The notes: generated from the sequence alone by a model not told the origin. A stretch of 64,000 nt of DNA from Nostocales cyanobacterium LEGE 11386 (GCA_015207155.1 JADEXK010000022.1:1-64000), one strand, 5' to 3'; positions 8,115 to 17,174 are shown, counted from the first letter of the stretch. Program-made: numbers and translations.

Positions 8115-8678
8115 ATGGTAACTCAAAATACTACACGCGCATTAGGAGTATTTACTAAATCTCAAGAAATAGAGCAAGCTATTAATGAGTTGAAAGCTTC
8201 TGGCTTTCCTATGGAAAAAGTTTCTATTCTTGCTAAAGATGTAAAGCAGGGCGATCGCTTGGATGAAGCGCAGATGAGACATCGCATCGGTAATCAAGAT
8301 GTAGATACGACAGGAGTGGTAGGAGATACACTCACAGCAACGACTTGGGGTAGTGTGTTAGTGGGTTTGAGTAGTCTGGCGCTTCCCGGTTTAGGTGCTG
8401 TGCTAGCAGCAGGTTCTGTGGGCGTAGCATTAGTTGCTAGCGTGGCTGGTATGGCTGTGGGAGCAGCAGCAAATCAGAATTTGGTGAAAGCATTAACTGA
8501 TTTGGGGATTCCTGAAGACAGAGCCAGAATTTATAGCGATCGCCTCCAGCAGAGCTATTATTTGCTCATCCTAGAAGCTACAGAAGCAGAAATTCATCGC
8601 GCTGAAGCAATATTACGCGAGCGAGGTATTCAAAATTGGGGTATTTATAATTCCCCAAAACTTGACAATAAACTTTAG
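8115..8678 (+). CDS. General stress protein 17M-like protein with glycine-rich membrane segment
   Basis: A 187-residue protein. Residues 8-45 (ALGVFTKSQEIEQAINELKASGFPMEKVSILAKD in outline) match the small ferredoxin-like domain of YflT/general-stress-protein-17M proteins. A Gly/Ala-rich hydrophobic stretch (about 75-125) could insert in a membrane, followed by a second alpha-beta repeat (LTDLGIPEDRARIYSDRLQQ, YYLLILEATEAE). A clear ribosome site GAGGAAA precedes the ATG. Role unknown; possibly stress-related (inference). It lies 57 bases upstream of the PHA synthase gene on the same strand and may be co-transcribed with it. Confidence 0.75.
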   Translation: MVTQNTTRALGVFTKSQEIEQAINELKASGFPMEKVSILAKDVKQGDRLDEAQMRHRIGNQDVDTTGVVGDTLTATTWGSVLVGLSSLALPGLGAVLAAGSVGVALVASVAGMAVGAAANQNLVKALTDLGIPEDRARIYSDRLQQSYYLLILEATEAEIHRAEAILRERGIQNWGIYNSPKLDNKL

Positions 8679-8735
8679 ATGTTCGCGCAAAGACGCAGCG
8701 AGTAAGGAAACGGTTATCTTTTTAGTAGTTGATAA

Positions 8736-10100
8736 ATGATTGCACACCCAGAATATATTGAAGAACTTGTTCAATTACTTCAAAGTATTAATGCTGGAAT
8801 AAATTTGTCTAAAGCCAGTTTGGACTATCAGGGAATGATGGCTGATATTTGGCTGAAAGCATTTGCAGAAATATCACAAATTAAAGTTGAAGAATTGAGG
8901 AATTTGCAGCAGGTTTTACACGTGTGGAGTAGCGTCTTTGATAGAGAGTTTGCACAGAAATTACGTTCAGAAGATGCTGTTTTACTTCAAGGTAAATTAT
9001 TGAACACAGTTATAGATTTCTGGACACATCAGCAACAACTGACCAAAGAATTTGTCCAGCTTTTGGCAACACCTGCTAAAATCAATCCGATCAATATCTT
9101 GCATTATTTGTACAAAGATCAGATTCAGATTGGGGTGACACCTAAAGTAGAGATTTACCGGGAAGACAAGATTGTACTGTACCGTTTCCAGCCGGCGGTG
9201 AATTCGTTGAATATCCCTATTCTGATTGTTTACGCTTTAGTCAACCGTCCCTACATTGTGGATTTACAAGAAGGGCGATCGCTGGTTGCTAATTTGCTCA
9301 AACTGGGGATGGATGTTTACTTAATTGATTGGGGATATCCCAGTCATGATGATTGTTGTTTGACTATTGATAAATATATTAATGGCTATATCAATAACTG
9401 TGTAGATGTCATCCGCGATCGCCAGAATTTAGAGCAAATTAACTTATTAGGAGTTTGTCAGGGAGGAACCTTCAGCCTTTGCTACAGTTCTCTTTATCCT
9501 GAGAAAGTGAAAAATCTCATCACTACGGTTACACCAGTTGATTTTCACATCCAAGAAGGACTACTCAATGTTTGGAGTGGATGCACTCTCGGCTCACAAG
9601 CGCTGGATGTGGATCTCATGGTAGACACTTTAGGTAATATTCCTGGGGATTTTCTCAATTTTGTTTTTCTAATGCTGAAGCCTTTTCAGTTAGGTATCAA
9701 CAAGTATATTGACTTGCTAGAACTTATGGAACGTGAGGACAAGTTGCTCAACTTTCTGCGGATGGAAAAGTGGATTTTTGATAGTCCCGATCAAGCTGGG
9801 GAAGCTTTTCGACAATTCATCAAAGACTTTTATCAAGGTAATAAACTCATTAAAGGACAAATTAAAATTGGACAGAAACAAGTAGATTTAAGAAATATCC
9901 GTATACCAATTTTAAATATTTACGCCGAGCAGGATCATCTAGTTCCCCCAGCATCATCCTTAGCTCTAGAGAAATACATTACTAGTGATGACTATACAGT
10001 GCGATCGTTTGCAGTGGGGCATATTGGGATGTATGTGAGCAGTAAAGTCCAAAAGGATTTACCTCCAACAATTGTTGATTGGCTAATGGCAAGAGTATAA
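8736..10100 (+). CDS. phaC: Class III poly(3-hydroxyalkanoate) synthase with an N-terminal PhaE-like domain (PhaE-PhaC fusion)
   Basis: Polymerises (R)-3-hydroxyacyl-CoA into PHA granules. Residues about 125-454 are class III PhaC: lipase-like box GVCQGG with nucleophile C241, D400 (AEQDHLVPP) and H429 (VGHIGMYVS), plus DVYLIDWGYP and MEKWIFDSPDQAGEAFRQF. Usual class III PhaC has about 355-380 residues with Cys near 149; here about 92 extra residues precede it. These (about 28-112: DYQGMMADIW, VWSSVFDREFAQKLRSED, LQGKLLN) resemble the C-terminal part of the separate PhaE subunit. No free phaE gene is visible nearby. The catalytic triad is complete, so it should be active. The fusion is my reading of the alignment from memory. 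Confidence 0.88.
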   Translation: MIAHPEYIEELVQLLQSINAGINLSKASLDYQGMMADIWLKAFAEISQIKVEELRNLQQVLHVWSSVFDREFAQKLRSEDAVLLQGKLLNTVIDFWTHQQQLTKEFVQLLATPAKINPINILHYLYKDQIQIGVTPKVEIYREDKIVLYRFQPAVNSLNIPILIVYALVNRPYIVDLQEGRSLVANLLKLGMDVYLIDWGYPSHDDCCLTIDKYINGYINNCVDVIRDRQNLEQINLLGVCQGGTFSLCYSSLYPEKVKNLITTVTPVDFHIQEGLLNVWSGCTLGSQALDVDLMVDTLGNIPGDFLNFVFLMLKPFQLGINKYIDLLELMEREDKLLNFLRMEKWIFDSPDQAGEAFRQFIKDFYQGNKLIKGQIKIGQKQVDLRNIRIPILNIYAEQDHLVPPASSLALEKYITSDDYTVRSFAVGHIGMYVSSKVQKDLPPTIVDWLMARV

Positions 10101-10344
10101 AATATTTTTTTAATCTTGTATTCTAGATGACAAACGAGCTTAATATTATGCCATTTCTTTAGGTAGACGATGAGACTAATTAGCATAGCTAAAGTTTAAT
10201 TATGCACTATTTCATACTCATGGTTTCACTTTCATAGCTCTTCAAGATAATTCTTGGGAGCTTTATTAAAACTAAAAGTAAGTTATTTAATATTTTATCT
10301 AATATAAATTTATCAGCCAATAGAATTCAGTTAAGCAATTTATT

Positions 10345-10380
10345 CTTTCTCTCTGTGCCCTCTGCGCCTCTGCGGTTAGT
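10345..10380 (-). repeat. Dispersed 'accgcagaggcgcagag' repeat, inverted copy 2
   Basis: Reverse complement of this stretch begins ACTAACCGCAGAGGCGCAG and differs from the copy at 7819-7854 at only a few positions. The two inverted copies bracket the stress-protein and PHA synthase genes. Confidence 0.85.
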
Positions 10381-10457
10381 TAAAAAATTGACATTGGCAA
10401 AAAGTTTTAGCCTTATTGAAACCTATTTATTTATAATCATTTTACCAATACCTTCAT

Positions 10458-10508
10458 TTAAAAAGGATGAAGATTGATACTTAAGCTAAGAAATGTCTCT
10501 TCATCCTT
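10458..10508 (-). terminator. Intrinsic terminator of the phasin-like gene
   Basis: An 11-bp perfect stem pairs 10463-10473 (AAGGATGAAGA) with 10498-10508. Read on the minus strand it is followed by TTTTTAAA, about 25 bases after the end of the 86-residue gene. Confidence 0.7.
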
Positions 10509-10532
10509 GTTGATACTTAATCTTTTAAATTA

Positions 10533-10793
10533 TCACCTGCGGAGCATTTGGAAATAACTATTCCATATTTTTCTTTGAGTATCGATAGATAAGCGGCTAA
10601 ATTGTTCTTGAAATTCCCAAGAGTTTTTCAATAACTCTTCTTGTAATTTTACTGTCCTTTCAAAATTTTCAGGGGAATTTAATAGATTGATACTTTGCAT
10701 GTGGGACATTGTAGTTCCCCAGTTATTGAGAGTTATCCTTTGTAATTCACTCAATTGTTTGAAAAAATGCTCAAAGCTATTGAAGAAGTCCAT
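10533..10793 (-). CDS. Phasin-like small protein (candidate PhaP)
   Basis: An 86-residue, mostly helical, aromatic-rich protein (MDFFNSFEHFFKQLSELQR... NSPENFERTVKLQEELLKN... IDTQRKIWNSYFQMLRR). Size, amphipathic helices and position inside a PHB locus fit a granule-coating phasin; the small phasin known from Synechocystis is of similar size. It also weakly resembles the repeated helices of PhaE. It is transcribed opposite to the synthase and phaA, with its own terminator. The family call is inference from context and composition. Confidence 0.6.
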   Translation of the reverse strand: MDFFNSFEHFFKQLSELQRITLNNWGTTMSHMQSINLLNSPENFERTVKLQEELLKNSWEFQEQFSRLSIDTQRKIWNSYFQMLRR

Positions 10794-11103
10794 TGTAATC
10801 CTTCCTATTTTTTAGACTTTGAATCTATATGTTTTTCTATTTATTACTCAATTAATAACCTTTTAGCTTATTTCCTAAGAATGATTTATTACTAAATAAA
10901 CTTTTATATATTAAGTATAAACAATAAAATATCTAGTTCAATTTTAAATTTCATCCATAAAGATAAATATGTAATCTAAAATCAGCGAAAACAAGCAAAA
11001 TCTTATGCAAAGAGAGTAAAGAACATTTAATAATTTGCATGAGGAGTCAGTCTATCTAAAAGAATATCTTTTCAATTTTTCGCTGTCTTAAGGAATGAGG
11101 AGT
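10794..11103. other. Divergent promoter region between the phasin-like gene and phaA
   Basis: About 310 bases of AT-rich sequence separate the divergent starts. No clear operator or strong hairpin seen. An AAGGA ribosome site at 11090-11094 serves phaA. Confidence 0.5.
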
Positions 11104-12297
11104 ATGCAAGACGTCTATATTATCTCAGCAGTACGCACACCTATTGGTCGGTTTGGCGGTATTTTAGCGGATTTGTCGCCAGTAGACTTAGGCGCGATCG
11201 CCATGCAAGCAGCTTTGGAACGAGCAAGAGTATCAGCTGAATCTTTAGATGTATATATTTTTGGTAACGTACTCAGAGCCGGACATGGGCAATCATTACC
11301 TCGTCAAGCAGCTTTCAAGACTGGAATTCCAGACAGTGTGAATGGATATGCAGTAGATATGGTGTGTTCATCGGGAATGATGAGTACAATTAACGCTGCG
11401 ATGATGATTCGCTCTGGTGAAGCCGAAATTGTGCTAGCTGGAGGAATGGAATCAATGTCTCAAACGGGGTTTTTACTATCACATCGCGCTAGATGGGGAT
11501 ACAAATCCTTGGTAGGTTCACCAGAACAACTTACTGATATTTTAGTTGCCGATGGACTTACAGATCCTACTAGTTGCGAAACTATGGGAGAGCAAGCTGA
11601 ACGGCTAGCTGCTATTTATCAAATTACTCGAGATGAATTGGACGAAGTAGCTCTATATTCACAGCAAAGAGCTACTCAAACTACTGAGCAAGGCTTATTC
11701 AAACAAGAAATTACACCGATTGAGATCGCAGGTAAAACAAATTTACAACTCGTGGATCAAGACGAAGGAATTCGTAGAGAAACAAGCTTACAAAGTCTGG
11801 CTAAATTAAAGCCAGCCTTCCAAGAAAACGGTGTGTTTACTGCTGGTAATAGTAGTCAACTTTCAGATGGAGCAGCAGCTTTAATCTTAGCCAGCAAAGA
11901 AGCAGTAGAACGTTATCAACTAAAACCAATCGCGCGGTTAATTGGCGGAGTATGGACAGGTGGAGAAACTTGGCGTTTTCCTGAAGCTCCTATTGTGTCT
12001 GTTAAAAAGCTTTTAGATAAACTCAAAATGAAAATTTATGATTTTGATTTATTTGAGAATAATGAGGCATTTGCTATTAGTAATCTCTTATTTAATCGGT
12101 TACTGGGAGTTCCTTACGAAAAGCTAAATATCTATGGTGGAGCGATCGCCTTGGGACATCCTATTGGGGCTTCGGGAGCGCGCATCATGGTGACATTGCT
12201 CAACGCTTTGCAACAGCAAAATGCTCACTTAGGACTGGCCGCCGTTTGTCATGGGACTGGTGGCGGTACAGCGATCGCACTGGAGAGGTTGAAATGA
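11104..12297 (+). CDS. phaA: Acetyl-CoA C-acetyltransferase (beta-ketothiolase)
   Basis: Condenses two acetyl-CoA into acetoacetyl-CoA, the first step of PHB synthesis. Visible thiolase sites: VDMVCSSGMM (acyl-accepting Cys near residue 89), the ENNEAFA loop, GHPIGASGARIM (His) and the second catalytic Cys in AAVCHGTGGGTA. A first ATG at 11095 is immediately behind AAGGA with no spacing; the ATG at 11104 has 9 bases of spacing and gives about 397 residues, so it is preferred. Stop overlaps the start of phaB. Confidence 0.93.
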   Translation: MQDVYIISAVRTPIGRFGGILADLSPVDLGAIAMQAALERARVSAESLDVYIFGNVLRAGHGQSLPRQAAFKTGIPDSVNGYAVDMVCSSGMMSTINAAMMIRSGEAEIVLAGGMESMSQTGFLLSHRARWGYKSLVGSPEQLTDILVADGLTDPTSCETMGEQAERLAAIYQITRDELDEVALYSQQRATQTTEQGLFKQEITPIEIAGKTNLQLVDQDEGIRRETSLQSLAKLKPAFQENGVFTAGNSSQLSDGAAALILASKEAVERYQLKPIARLIGGVWTGGETWRFPEAPIVSVKKLLDKLKMKIYDFDLFENNEAFAISNLLFNRLLGVPYEKLNIYGGAIALGHPIGASGARIMVTLLNALQQQNAHLGLAAVCHGTGGGTAIALERLK

Positions 12298-13019
12298 TAC
12301 CTTCTTTTGGATTGGAAAACAAAGTTGTCTTAGTGACTGGTGGTAGTAGAGGTATAGGCGCTGCGATCGTCAGTTTGCTGTTGGATTTGGGAAGCAAAGT
12401 AGCTTACACCTATCGCAGCCATGACGATAGCCAGATAGGAACTATGGCAATTCCAGCCGATGTCACCAATGCAGCCGCGATGGCAGTTGTTACCCAACAG
12501 GTTGAAGAGAAACTTGGCCCAATTTACGGAATTGTGGCTAATGCTGGCATTACTAGAGATAACTTTTTTCCTAAACTCACACCAGCAGACTGGGATGCAG
12601 TTGTTGATACGAACCTCAAGGGAGTTTACAACACGCTGATACCCATTATCCCCAAAATGTATAAACGACGTTCAGGCTCTGTTGTCTGTATGAGTTCAAT
12701 TTCGGGCGAGCGGGGAAATATCGGTCAGACAAACTATGCAGCATCTAAGGCAGCGATTATTGGCTTTACCAAATCTCTAGCTCAAGAAGCAGCTAGGTAT
12801 GAGGTGCGGGTTAATGCTATAGCACCAGGATTCATTAAGACTGATATGCTCAACCCTGTTCCGGAAAAAGTGAAACAGCAGATTTTATCTGAGATTCCTC
12901 TGAGTCGCTTTGGCAAACCGGAAGAAGTGGCTTGGTCTATAGCGTTTCTACTCTCACCAATCGCTAGCAGCTATATTACTGGCTCAGTTTTGCGAGTCAA
13001 TGGTGGTCATTACACTTAA
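12294..13019 (+). CDS. phaB: Acetoacetyl-CoA reductase (NADPH), SDR family
   Basis: Reduces acetoacetyl-CoA to (R)-3-hydroxybutyryl-CoA, the synthase substrate. The 241-residue Rossmann protein has the cofactor loop GGSRGIG, NAGITRD, catalytic Ser in MSSISGERGN and YAASKAA (Tyr, Lys), ending with the family's GSVLRVNGG. Start ATG at 12294 overlaps the phaA stop (ATGA) and is preceded by GGAGAGG. An upstream in-frame start (12246) inside phaA is rejected. Confidence 0.93.
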   Translation: MIPSFGLENKVVLVTGGSRGIGAAIVSLLLDLGSKVAYTYRSHDDSQIGTMAIPADVTNAAAMAVVTQQVEEKLGPIYGIVANAGITRDNFFPKLTPADWDAVVDTNLKGVYNTLIPIIPKMYKRRSGSVVCMSSISGERGNIGQTNYAASKAAIIGFTKSLAQEAARYEVRVNAIAPGFIKTDMLNPVPEKVKQQILSEIPLSRFGKPEEVAWSIAFLLSPIASSYITGSVLRVNGGHYT

Positions 13020-13040
13020 ACTCAAAAACTTACTTTCATC

Positions 13041-13907
13041 ATGACTGAAACAAGTTTAAAAACAGTGGTTGAAGAACGGCAAATAGATGTCGGTGGATTA
13101 AATATCCACTATTTGACAGCAGGTAATAACGATCCACCATTAGTGCTGCTACATGGAATTGGTGAAAGTGCTGTTGATTGGTCTTGGGTACTACCAGCCT
13201 TGGCAAATCGAAATCGTGTCTTAGCCCTAGACTTTCCTGGCTGCGGCGATAGCGCTAAACCCCAGCGCGAATATTCAGTCGAATTTCTCACCCAGTTCTT
13301 GGCTGATTTTCTTAATACTCTAGAAGTGCAACGGGCAGTGCTGGTGGGCAATTCCTTGGGTGCTTTGATTGCCCTGCGCTTTGCCCTGGCAAATCCCGAA
13401 CAAGTAGCGGCCTTAATACTGGTAGATAGTATGGGATTTGGTCAATCAGTCAACCCAGTCCTGTCAAGTTTAACCTTACCTTTATATGGAGAGTTAGCGA
13501 TCGCCTGGAGCAAAACGCCTCTGGGCGCGCAGCAAAGAGCCTGGTCACGAGCGGCCTTACTTTTTGCTCATCCCGCTCAAGTTCCAGCTGCATGGTTAGC
13601 AGAACAACAGCGAATAGGACTGCTACCCGGCTTTCTGGAAGCCAACTTATCTATACTGCGTTCTCAACTGTATGTATTCGGACAGCAGCATGTAGTACTG
13701 GAATCTTTACCACAGTTAAATATGCCCACCCTAGTCGTCTGGGGTGTTAATGACCTGGTTCTACCAAACAACCAAGCACAGGATGCAGTCAAACGTCTAC
13801 AGCAAGGACATCTCGCGTTGATACCCAATTGTGGCCACTTACCTCAAGTCGAGTGTCCCGAATTATTTACCGACGCATTGAACCAGTTTCTTGCTTGTCA
13901 CCTTTAA
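13041..13907 (+). CDS. Alpha/beta-fold hydrolase
   Basis: A 288-residue serine hydrolase with oxyanion segment LHGIGE, nucleophile S105 in GNSLGA, D238 (GVNDLVLP) and H266 (NCGHLPQ), so the catalytic triad is complete. It follows phaB by 21 bases and precedes an SDR gene by 21 bases, in one probable operon. Substrate unknown. Because of its position it could handle hydroxyacyl or acyl esters, including short PHA oligomers, but it lacks a recognisable depolymerase domain, so this is only a guess. Confidence 0.82.
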   Translation: MTETSLKTVVEERQIDVGGLNIHYLTAGNNDPPLVLLHGIGESAVDWSWVLPALANRNRVLALDFPGCGDSAKPQREYSVEFLTQFLADFLNTLEVQRAVLVGNSLGALIALRFALANPEQVAALILVDSMGFGQSVNPVLSSLTLPLYGELAIAWSKTPLGAQQRAWSRAALLFAHPAQVPAAWLAEQQRIGLLPGFLEANLSILRSQLYVFGQQHVVLESLPQLNMPTLVVWGVNDLVLPNNQAQDAVKRLQQGHLALIPNCGHLPQVECPELFTDALNQFLACHL

Positions 13908-13928
13908 TTTTGATTAGGAGTAGCACCT

Positions 13929-14882
13929 ATGCAACTAAAGCCAATTAATCAACAAGTCGTTGCAGTCGTTGGAGCTTCCAGTGGTATCGGACGTGAAACA
14001 GCGCTGCAATTTGCTAGACGTGGCGCTAAGGTAGTTGTTTCTGCTCGCGGTGAATCAAAGCTCAAATCCTTAGTCGAGGAAATTCGCGGTTTTGCTGGAG
14101 AAGCAACTTATGTTGTAGCCGACGTGGAGGTATTTGAGCAAGTTAAGGCGATCGCAGATAAAACTATTGAGGTATACGGACGACTTGATACGTGGGTTCA
14201 TGCTGCCGCTATTGGCATTTTTGCCACTTTTGACAAGATAACACCAGAAGAGTTTAAGCACGTCATTGATGTGAACTTGATGGGACAAGTATATGGTGCG
14301 ATGGTGGCGTTACCTCATCTTAAACGTGAAGGGCGGGGGGCACTGATCCACATCTCATCAATAGAAGGTAGGCGATCGCTTCCATACCAGAGTGCCTACG
14401 CCGCGGCCAAACACGGGATTGAGGGTTTTATCGAAGCTATGCGTATTGAATTACAACATGAGAAATTTCCTATCAGTGTAACTAGTGTGAAGCCTGCGGT
14501 AATCAATACACCATTTTGGAATAATGGTCTGACGAAGTTAGGGGTAAAACCGTCAGGAATACCACCTTACTACGATCCTCAACTTGTCGCTGATGCTATC
14601 CTTTATGCAGCCGAACACCCAACTCGCGATCTCTTAGTTGGGGATGTAGCCAAGATAATAGATTTGCTAGAGCGCATCTCACCATCTTTAGTAGATTCCT
14701 TGTTACTACTTATAGGTTTTCAGTTACAGCGTACTTCTGAGCCGAAGTCTGAAGATGCACCAAATAATTTTTACCAACCTGTTCCTGAACACGACAGAAT
14801 TGAGGGTGACTTTGGCAATTTAGTTATACCTAGTGTTGCTGACTGGCTAGATAAAAATCCCATCTTCAAGTGGGGTGCATAG
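13929..14882 (+). CDS. SDR family oxidoreductase with C-terminal extension
   Basis: A 317-residue short-chain dehydrogenase: cofactor loop GASSGIG (15-21), Ser143/144, Y157 and K161 (YAAAK). About 70 residues after the core (LLERISPSLVDSLLLLIGF, then a Pro-rich acidic tail) are typical of the DltE/YqjQ-like SDRs. RBS TTAGGAG lies upstream of the ATG. It ends the run phaA-phaB-hydrolase-SDR. Substrate not predictable; a second hydroxyacyl reductase is possible but unproven. Confidence 0.82.
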   Translation: MQLKPINQQVVAVVGASSGIGRETALQFARRGAKVVVSARGESKLKSLVEEIRGFAGEATYVVADVEVFEQVKAIADKTIEVYGRLDTWVHAAAIGIFATFDKITPEEFKHVIDVNLMGQVYGAMVALPHLKREGRGALIHISSIEGRRSLPYQSAYAAAKHGIEGFIEAMRIELQHEKFPISVTSVKPAVINTPFWNNGLTKLGVKPSGIPPYYDPQLVADAILYAAEHPTRDLLVGDVAKIIDLLERISPSLVDSLLLLIGFQLQRTSEPKSEDAPNNFYQPVPEHDRIEGDFGNLVIPSVADWLDKNPIFKWGA

Positions 14883-15231
14883 ACGCTTAACGGTGAGGCA
14901 GTTGCATTCCTGTCGGTTGTGAACTACCTAACTTCAAAGGCTTGTCATTGGCGTTGCTCACAGTTCCAGCATTCAAATTGTCATTTTAACTCTAGACAAC
15001 TTGAATTAATTCTTTACAAGACTAAAACATGAGATTTTTAACTCATAATTCTACCTTTTGATTGAGTAAATCACCTAGATTATGAGTTAAATGAAAAGTA
15101 TGAACTCTGACTAACTAATTGACTGGAAATTATCTATTATGTTGGTTTAAAAACATAGCTTTCATGCTACCTCAAATAATCGCTAACTAGGATAATTCCC
15201 AAATTTACACAAATCAGGAGTACAAAAGAAT
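14883..15231. other. Intergenic region with a 13-bp inverted repeat
   Basis: No gene seen. TTTAACTCATAAT (15037-15049) is repeated as its exact complement at 15079-15091 with 29 bases between. No U-tract follows, so it is not a standard terminator. An AGGAG ribosome site for the next gene is at the end. Confidence 0.6.
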
Positions 15232-15711
15232 ATGGAAAGCATTAACACGGCAAGAATGACAGAACGTTACTGTGCTTTGATTCTCGGTATTATCTTTCTG
15301 TCGTTAGGTTTAGCTGGGTTTATACCAAACTTAGTTTCATTACCAGGGACGAACGAATCTTATGTACCCCTGGATATATCTCCTAATGCCTATGCTGCTG
15401 GCTTTGGCTATTTATTTGGTGCATTACCTACCAACTTCTTACATAATTTTGTACGCTGTGCCGTAGGATTATTGGGCATTGCTTCTTATACCAATGCCAG
15501 CAGCGCCCGCCTATTCAATCGTAGTTTTGCGATCGCTTATGCCTTGCTGGCAATCATGGGATTATTACCTTTCGCAAAGACATTTTTCGGCTTAATGCCA
15601 CTCTTTGGTAATAATGTTTGGCTCAATGCCCTATCAGCGATCGCTGCGGCTTACTATGGCATTGTCATACCGTCTAAAGTCATGGGTGTTAATGTATCAC
15701 AAAATCTTTAA
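15232..15711 (+). CDS. DUF4383 domain-containing membrane protein
   Basis: A 159-residue protein with four hydrophobic helices (about 13-33, 60-80, 95-115, 128-148) and the pattern LGIIFLSLGLAGFIPNLV near the start, matching the DUF4383 family of small four-helix membrane proteins. Function unknown. Preceded by ATCAGGAGT. It has its own leader and stands apart from the PHB genes. Confidence 0.75.
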   Translation: MESINTARMTERYCALILGIIFLSLGLAGFIPNLVSLPGTNESYVPLDISPNAYAAGFGYLFGALPTNFLHNFVRCAVGLLGIASYTNASSARLFNRSFAIAYALLAIMGLLPFAKTFFGLMPLFGNNVWLNALSAIAAAYYGIVIPSKVMGVNVSQNL

Positions 15712-16421
15712 TATCTTAAAAAAGCCAACAACAAATAAATTGTTGCACTTGATGTATGACAGTTTTCTTGTGGGATGGGCGTCTCGCCCGTCCCTAATTG
15801 TTATTTATTTCTATCAAACCATTTTAGTCGTGCCACATCACTACAGTAATTTCATTTTTACTTGATAAATAACCTTTCTATTCAGTCTTATTATTTATGT
15901 TGAATAAATTCTTATATTTGTGATTTTATGCGGCGTTGTTTTTTTATTTAGCTAATTATGCAAATTGCCAATCAGCTAAACTTTTAACATGCATTTTGCA
16001 TAGTAAAATAACTTGTGTATCAACATATACTAAACCCTGCTGACACTCAGCATTTAAATAGCCTTAGACCAGGATTTTTATGACAGTGTAAATGCTGTAA
16101 TCAATAAACACATAACACTTAGTTATGACTAACTCAGAATAATTTTATTTTTCAGGCTTGATAGAATTTGTGTATGAAAAAATATGATTAATCGAATTCG
16201 CTGTTATCAAGGCAGAATCGAATCTATTGAGGAATTTAAGAGGCTAGGTTGCTAAAAGTACTTTTGGTAGCTTGCAATTGCAATGATTTATGATGTATTG
16301 TCATATATACTACTTTTTGCTAAAGAATTCACTACGGTAGAAGCATAGATGCACTGAAGTTAGATAATTAATCTTATCAGCACAATTGATACAAGCACAA
16401 ACCTAGATTTTTCTGTTATCA
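15712..16421. other. Long intergenic region before sphR
   Basis: No supported gene in about 710 bases. A REP-like hairpin lies at 15772-15794 (GGGATGGGCG, loop TCT, CGCCCGTCCC); this is a common cyanobacterial repeat without U-tract. Another hairpin (GCTAAAAGTACTTTTGGTAGC-like, 16249-16270) is present. The rest is AT-rich and probably includes the sphR promoter. Confidence 0.55.
15772..15794. repeat. REP-like GC-rich hairpin
   Basis: Ten-bp stem with one G-U pair and a TCT loop in an AT-rich surrounding. This 'gggcg-tct-cgccc' motif recurs in cyanobacterial intergenic DNA. Confidence 0.7.
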
Positions 16422-17174
16422 ATGTATACCAGTGAATCAATCAAGTACTCTACCAGAGCGGAAATCGGACAGATGAACCGCATTCTAGTAGTAGAAGATG
16501 AAGAATTAATTCAAGAGATGCTAGCTGTAGCATTGGAAGAAGAAGGTTTCGGGGTGATAACTGCTCCTGATGGGCGTTCAGCTGTAGAATATCTCAAAAG
16601 TTTTGAACTTAACTCAGGGGAGCCACCCTTTGACCTAATTATTCTTGATTTGATGCTACCTCAGATCAATGGGCTAGATATCTGTCGTTTGCTACGTCAT
16701 CAAGGAAACCCAGTCCCAATTTTGATCCTTAGTGCTAAAGGTAGTGAAACAGATCGCGTTTTGGGGTTAGAAGTAGGAGCAGATGACTACCTGACTAAAC
16801 CCTTTAGTATGAGGGAATTAGTAGCTCGTTGTCGCGCCTTACTCCGTCGCCAACGCTTAAGCACTTTGCCACAACTCCCAGTACTCAAACACAAGGATGT
16901 CACCTTGAATCCCCAAGAGTGCCGTGTGCTGGTTCGTGGCCAAGAAGTAAACCTTTCCCCGAAAGAGTTTCGCCTGTTAGAACTGTTTATGAGTTATGCC
17001 CGCAGGGTATGGTCACGGGAACAATTGCTAGATCAAGTTTGGGGGCCCGATTTTGTAGGCGATAGCAAAACTGTAGATGTTCATATCCGTTGGTTACGCG
17101 AAAAACTAGAGCAAGACCCTAGTCACCCAGAATACATTGTGACTGTCAGAGGTTTTGGCTATCGGTTCGGATAA
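16422..17174 (+). CDS. sphR: Phosphate-responsive response regulator, OmpR/PhoB family (SphR-like)
   Basis: Two-component response regulator: receiver domain with acidic pair VVEDEE, phospho-acceptor Asp in LIILDLMLPQ, and Lys in YLTKPFS; C-terminal winged helix with DSKTVDVHIRWLREKLE and GFGYRFG. It is followed by a kinase gene (59 bases) and phoU, the order of the phosphate-starvation system. The first ATG is 16422; an internal ATG at 16473 starts exactly at the receiver domain (MNRILVVEDEE) and may be the true start. Symbol given by context. Confidence 0.85.
   Translation: MYTSESIKYSTRAEIGQMNRILVVEDEELIQEMLAVALEEEGFGVITAPDGRSAVEYLKSFELNSGEPPFDLIILDLMLPQINGLDICRLLRHQGNPVPILILSAKGSETDRVLGLEVGADDYLTKPFSMRELVARCRALLRRQRLSTLPQLPVLKHKDVTLNPQECRVLVRGQEVNLSPKEFRLLELFMSYARRVWSREQLLDQVWGPDFVGDSKTVDVHIRWLREKLEQDPSHPEYIVTVRGFGYRFG

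Larger units (their letters stand above)
10101..10532. other. Intergenic region after the PHA synthase gene
   Basis: AT-rich, no convincing open frame. It contains the inverted filler repeat (10345-10380) and the minus-strand terminator (10458-10508). I see no further structure. Confidence 0.6.

Noticed and set aside
12246..12293. Extended start of phaB inside phaA
   Set aside because: The added residues come from the phaA coding sequence; the ATG at 12294 has a good ribosome site and family-like start.
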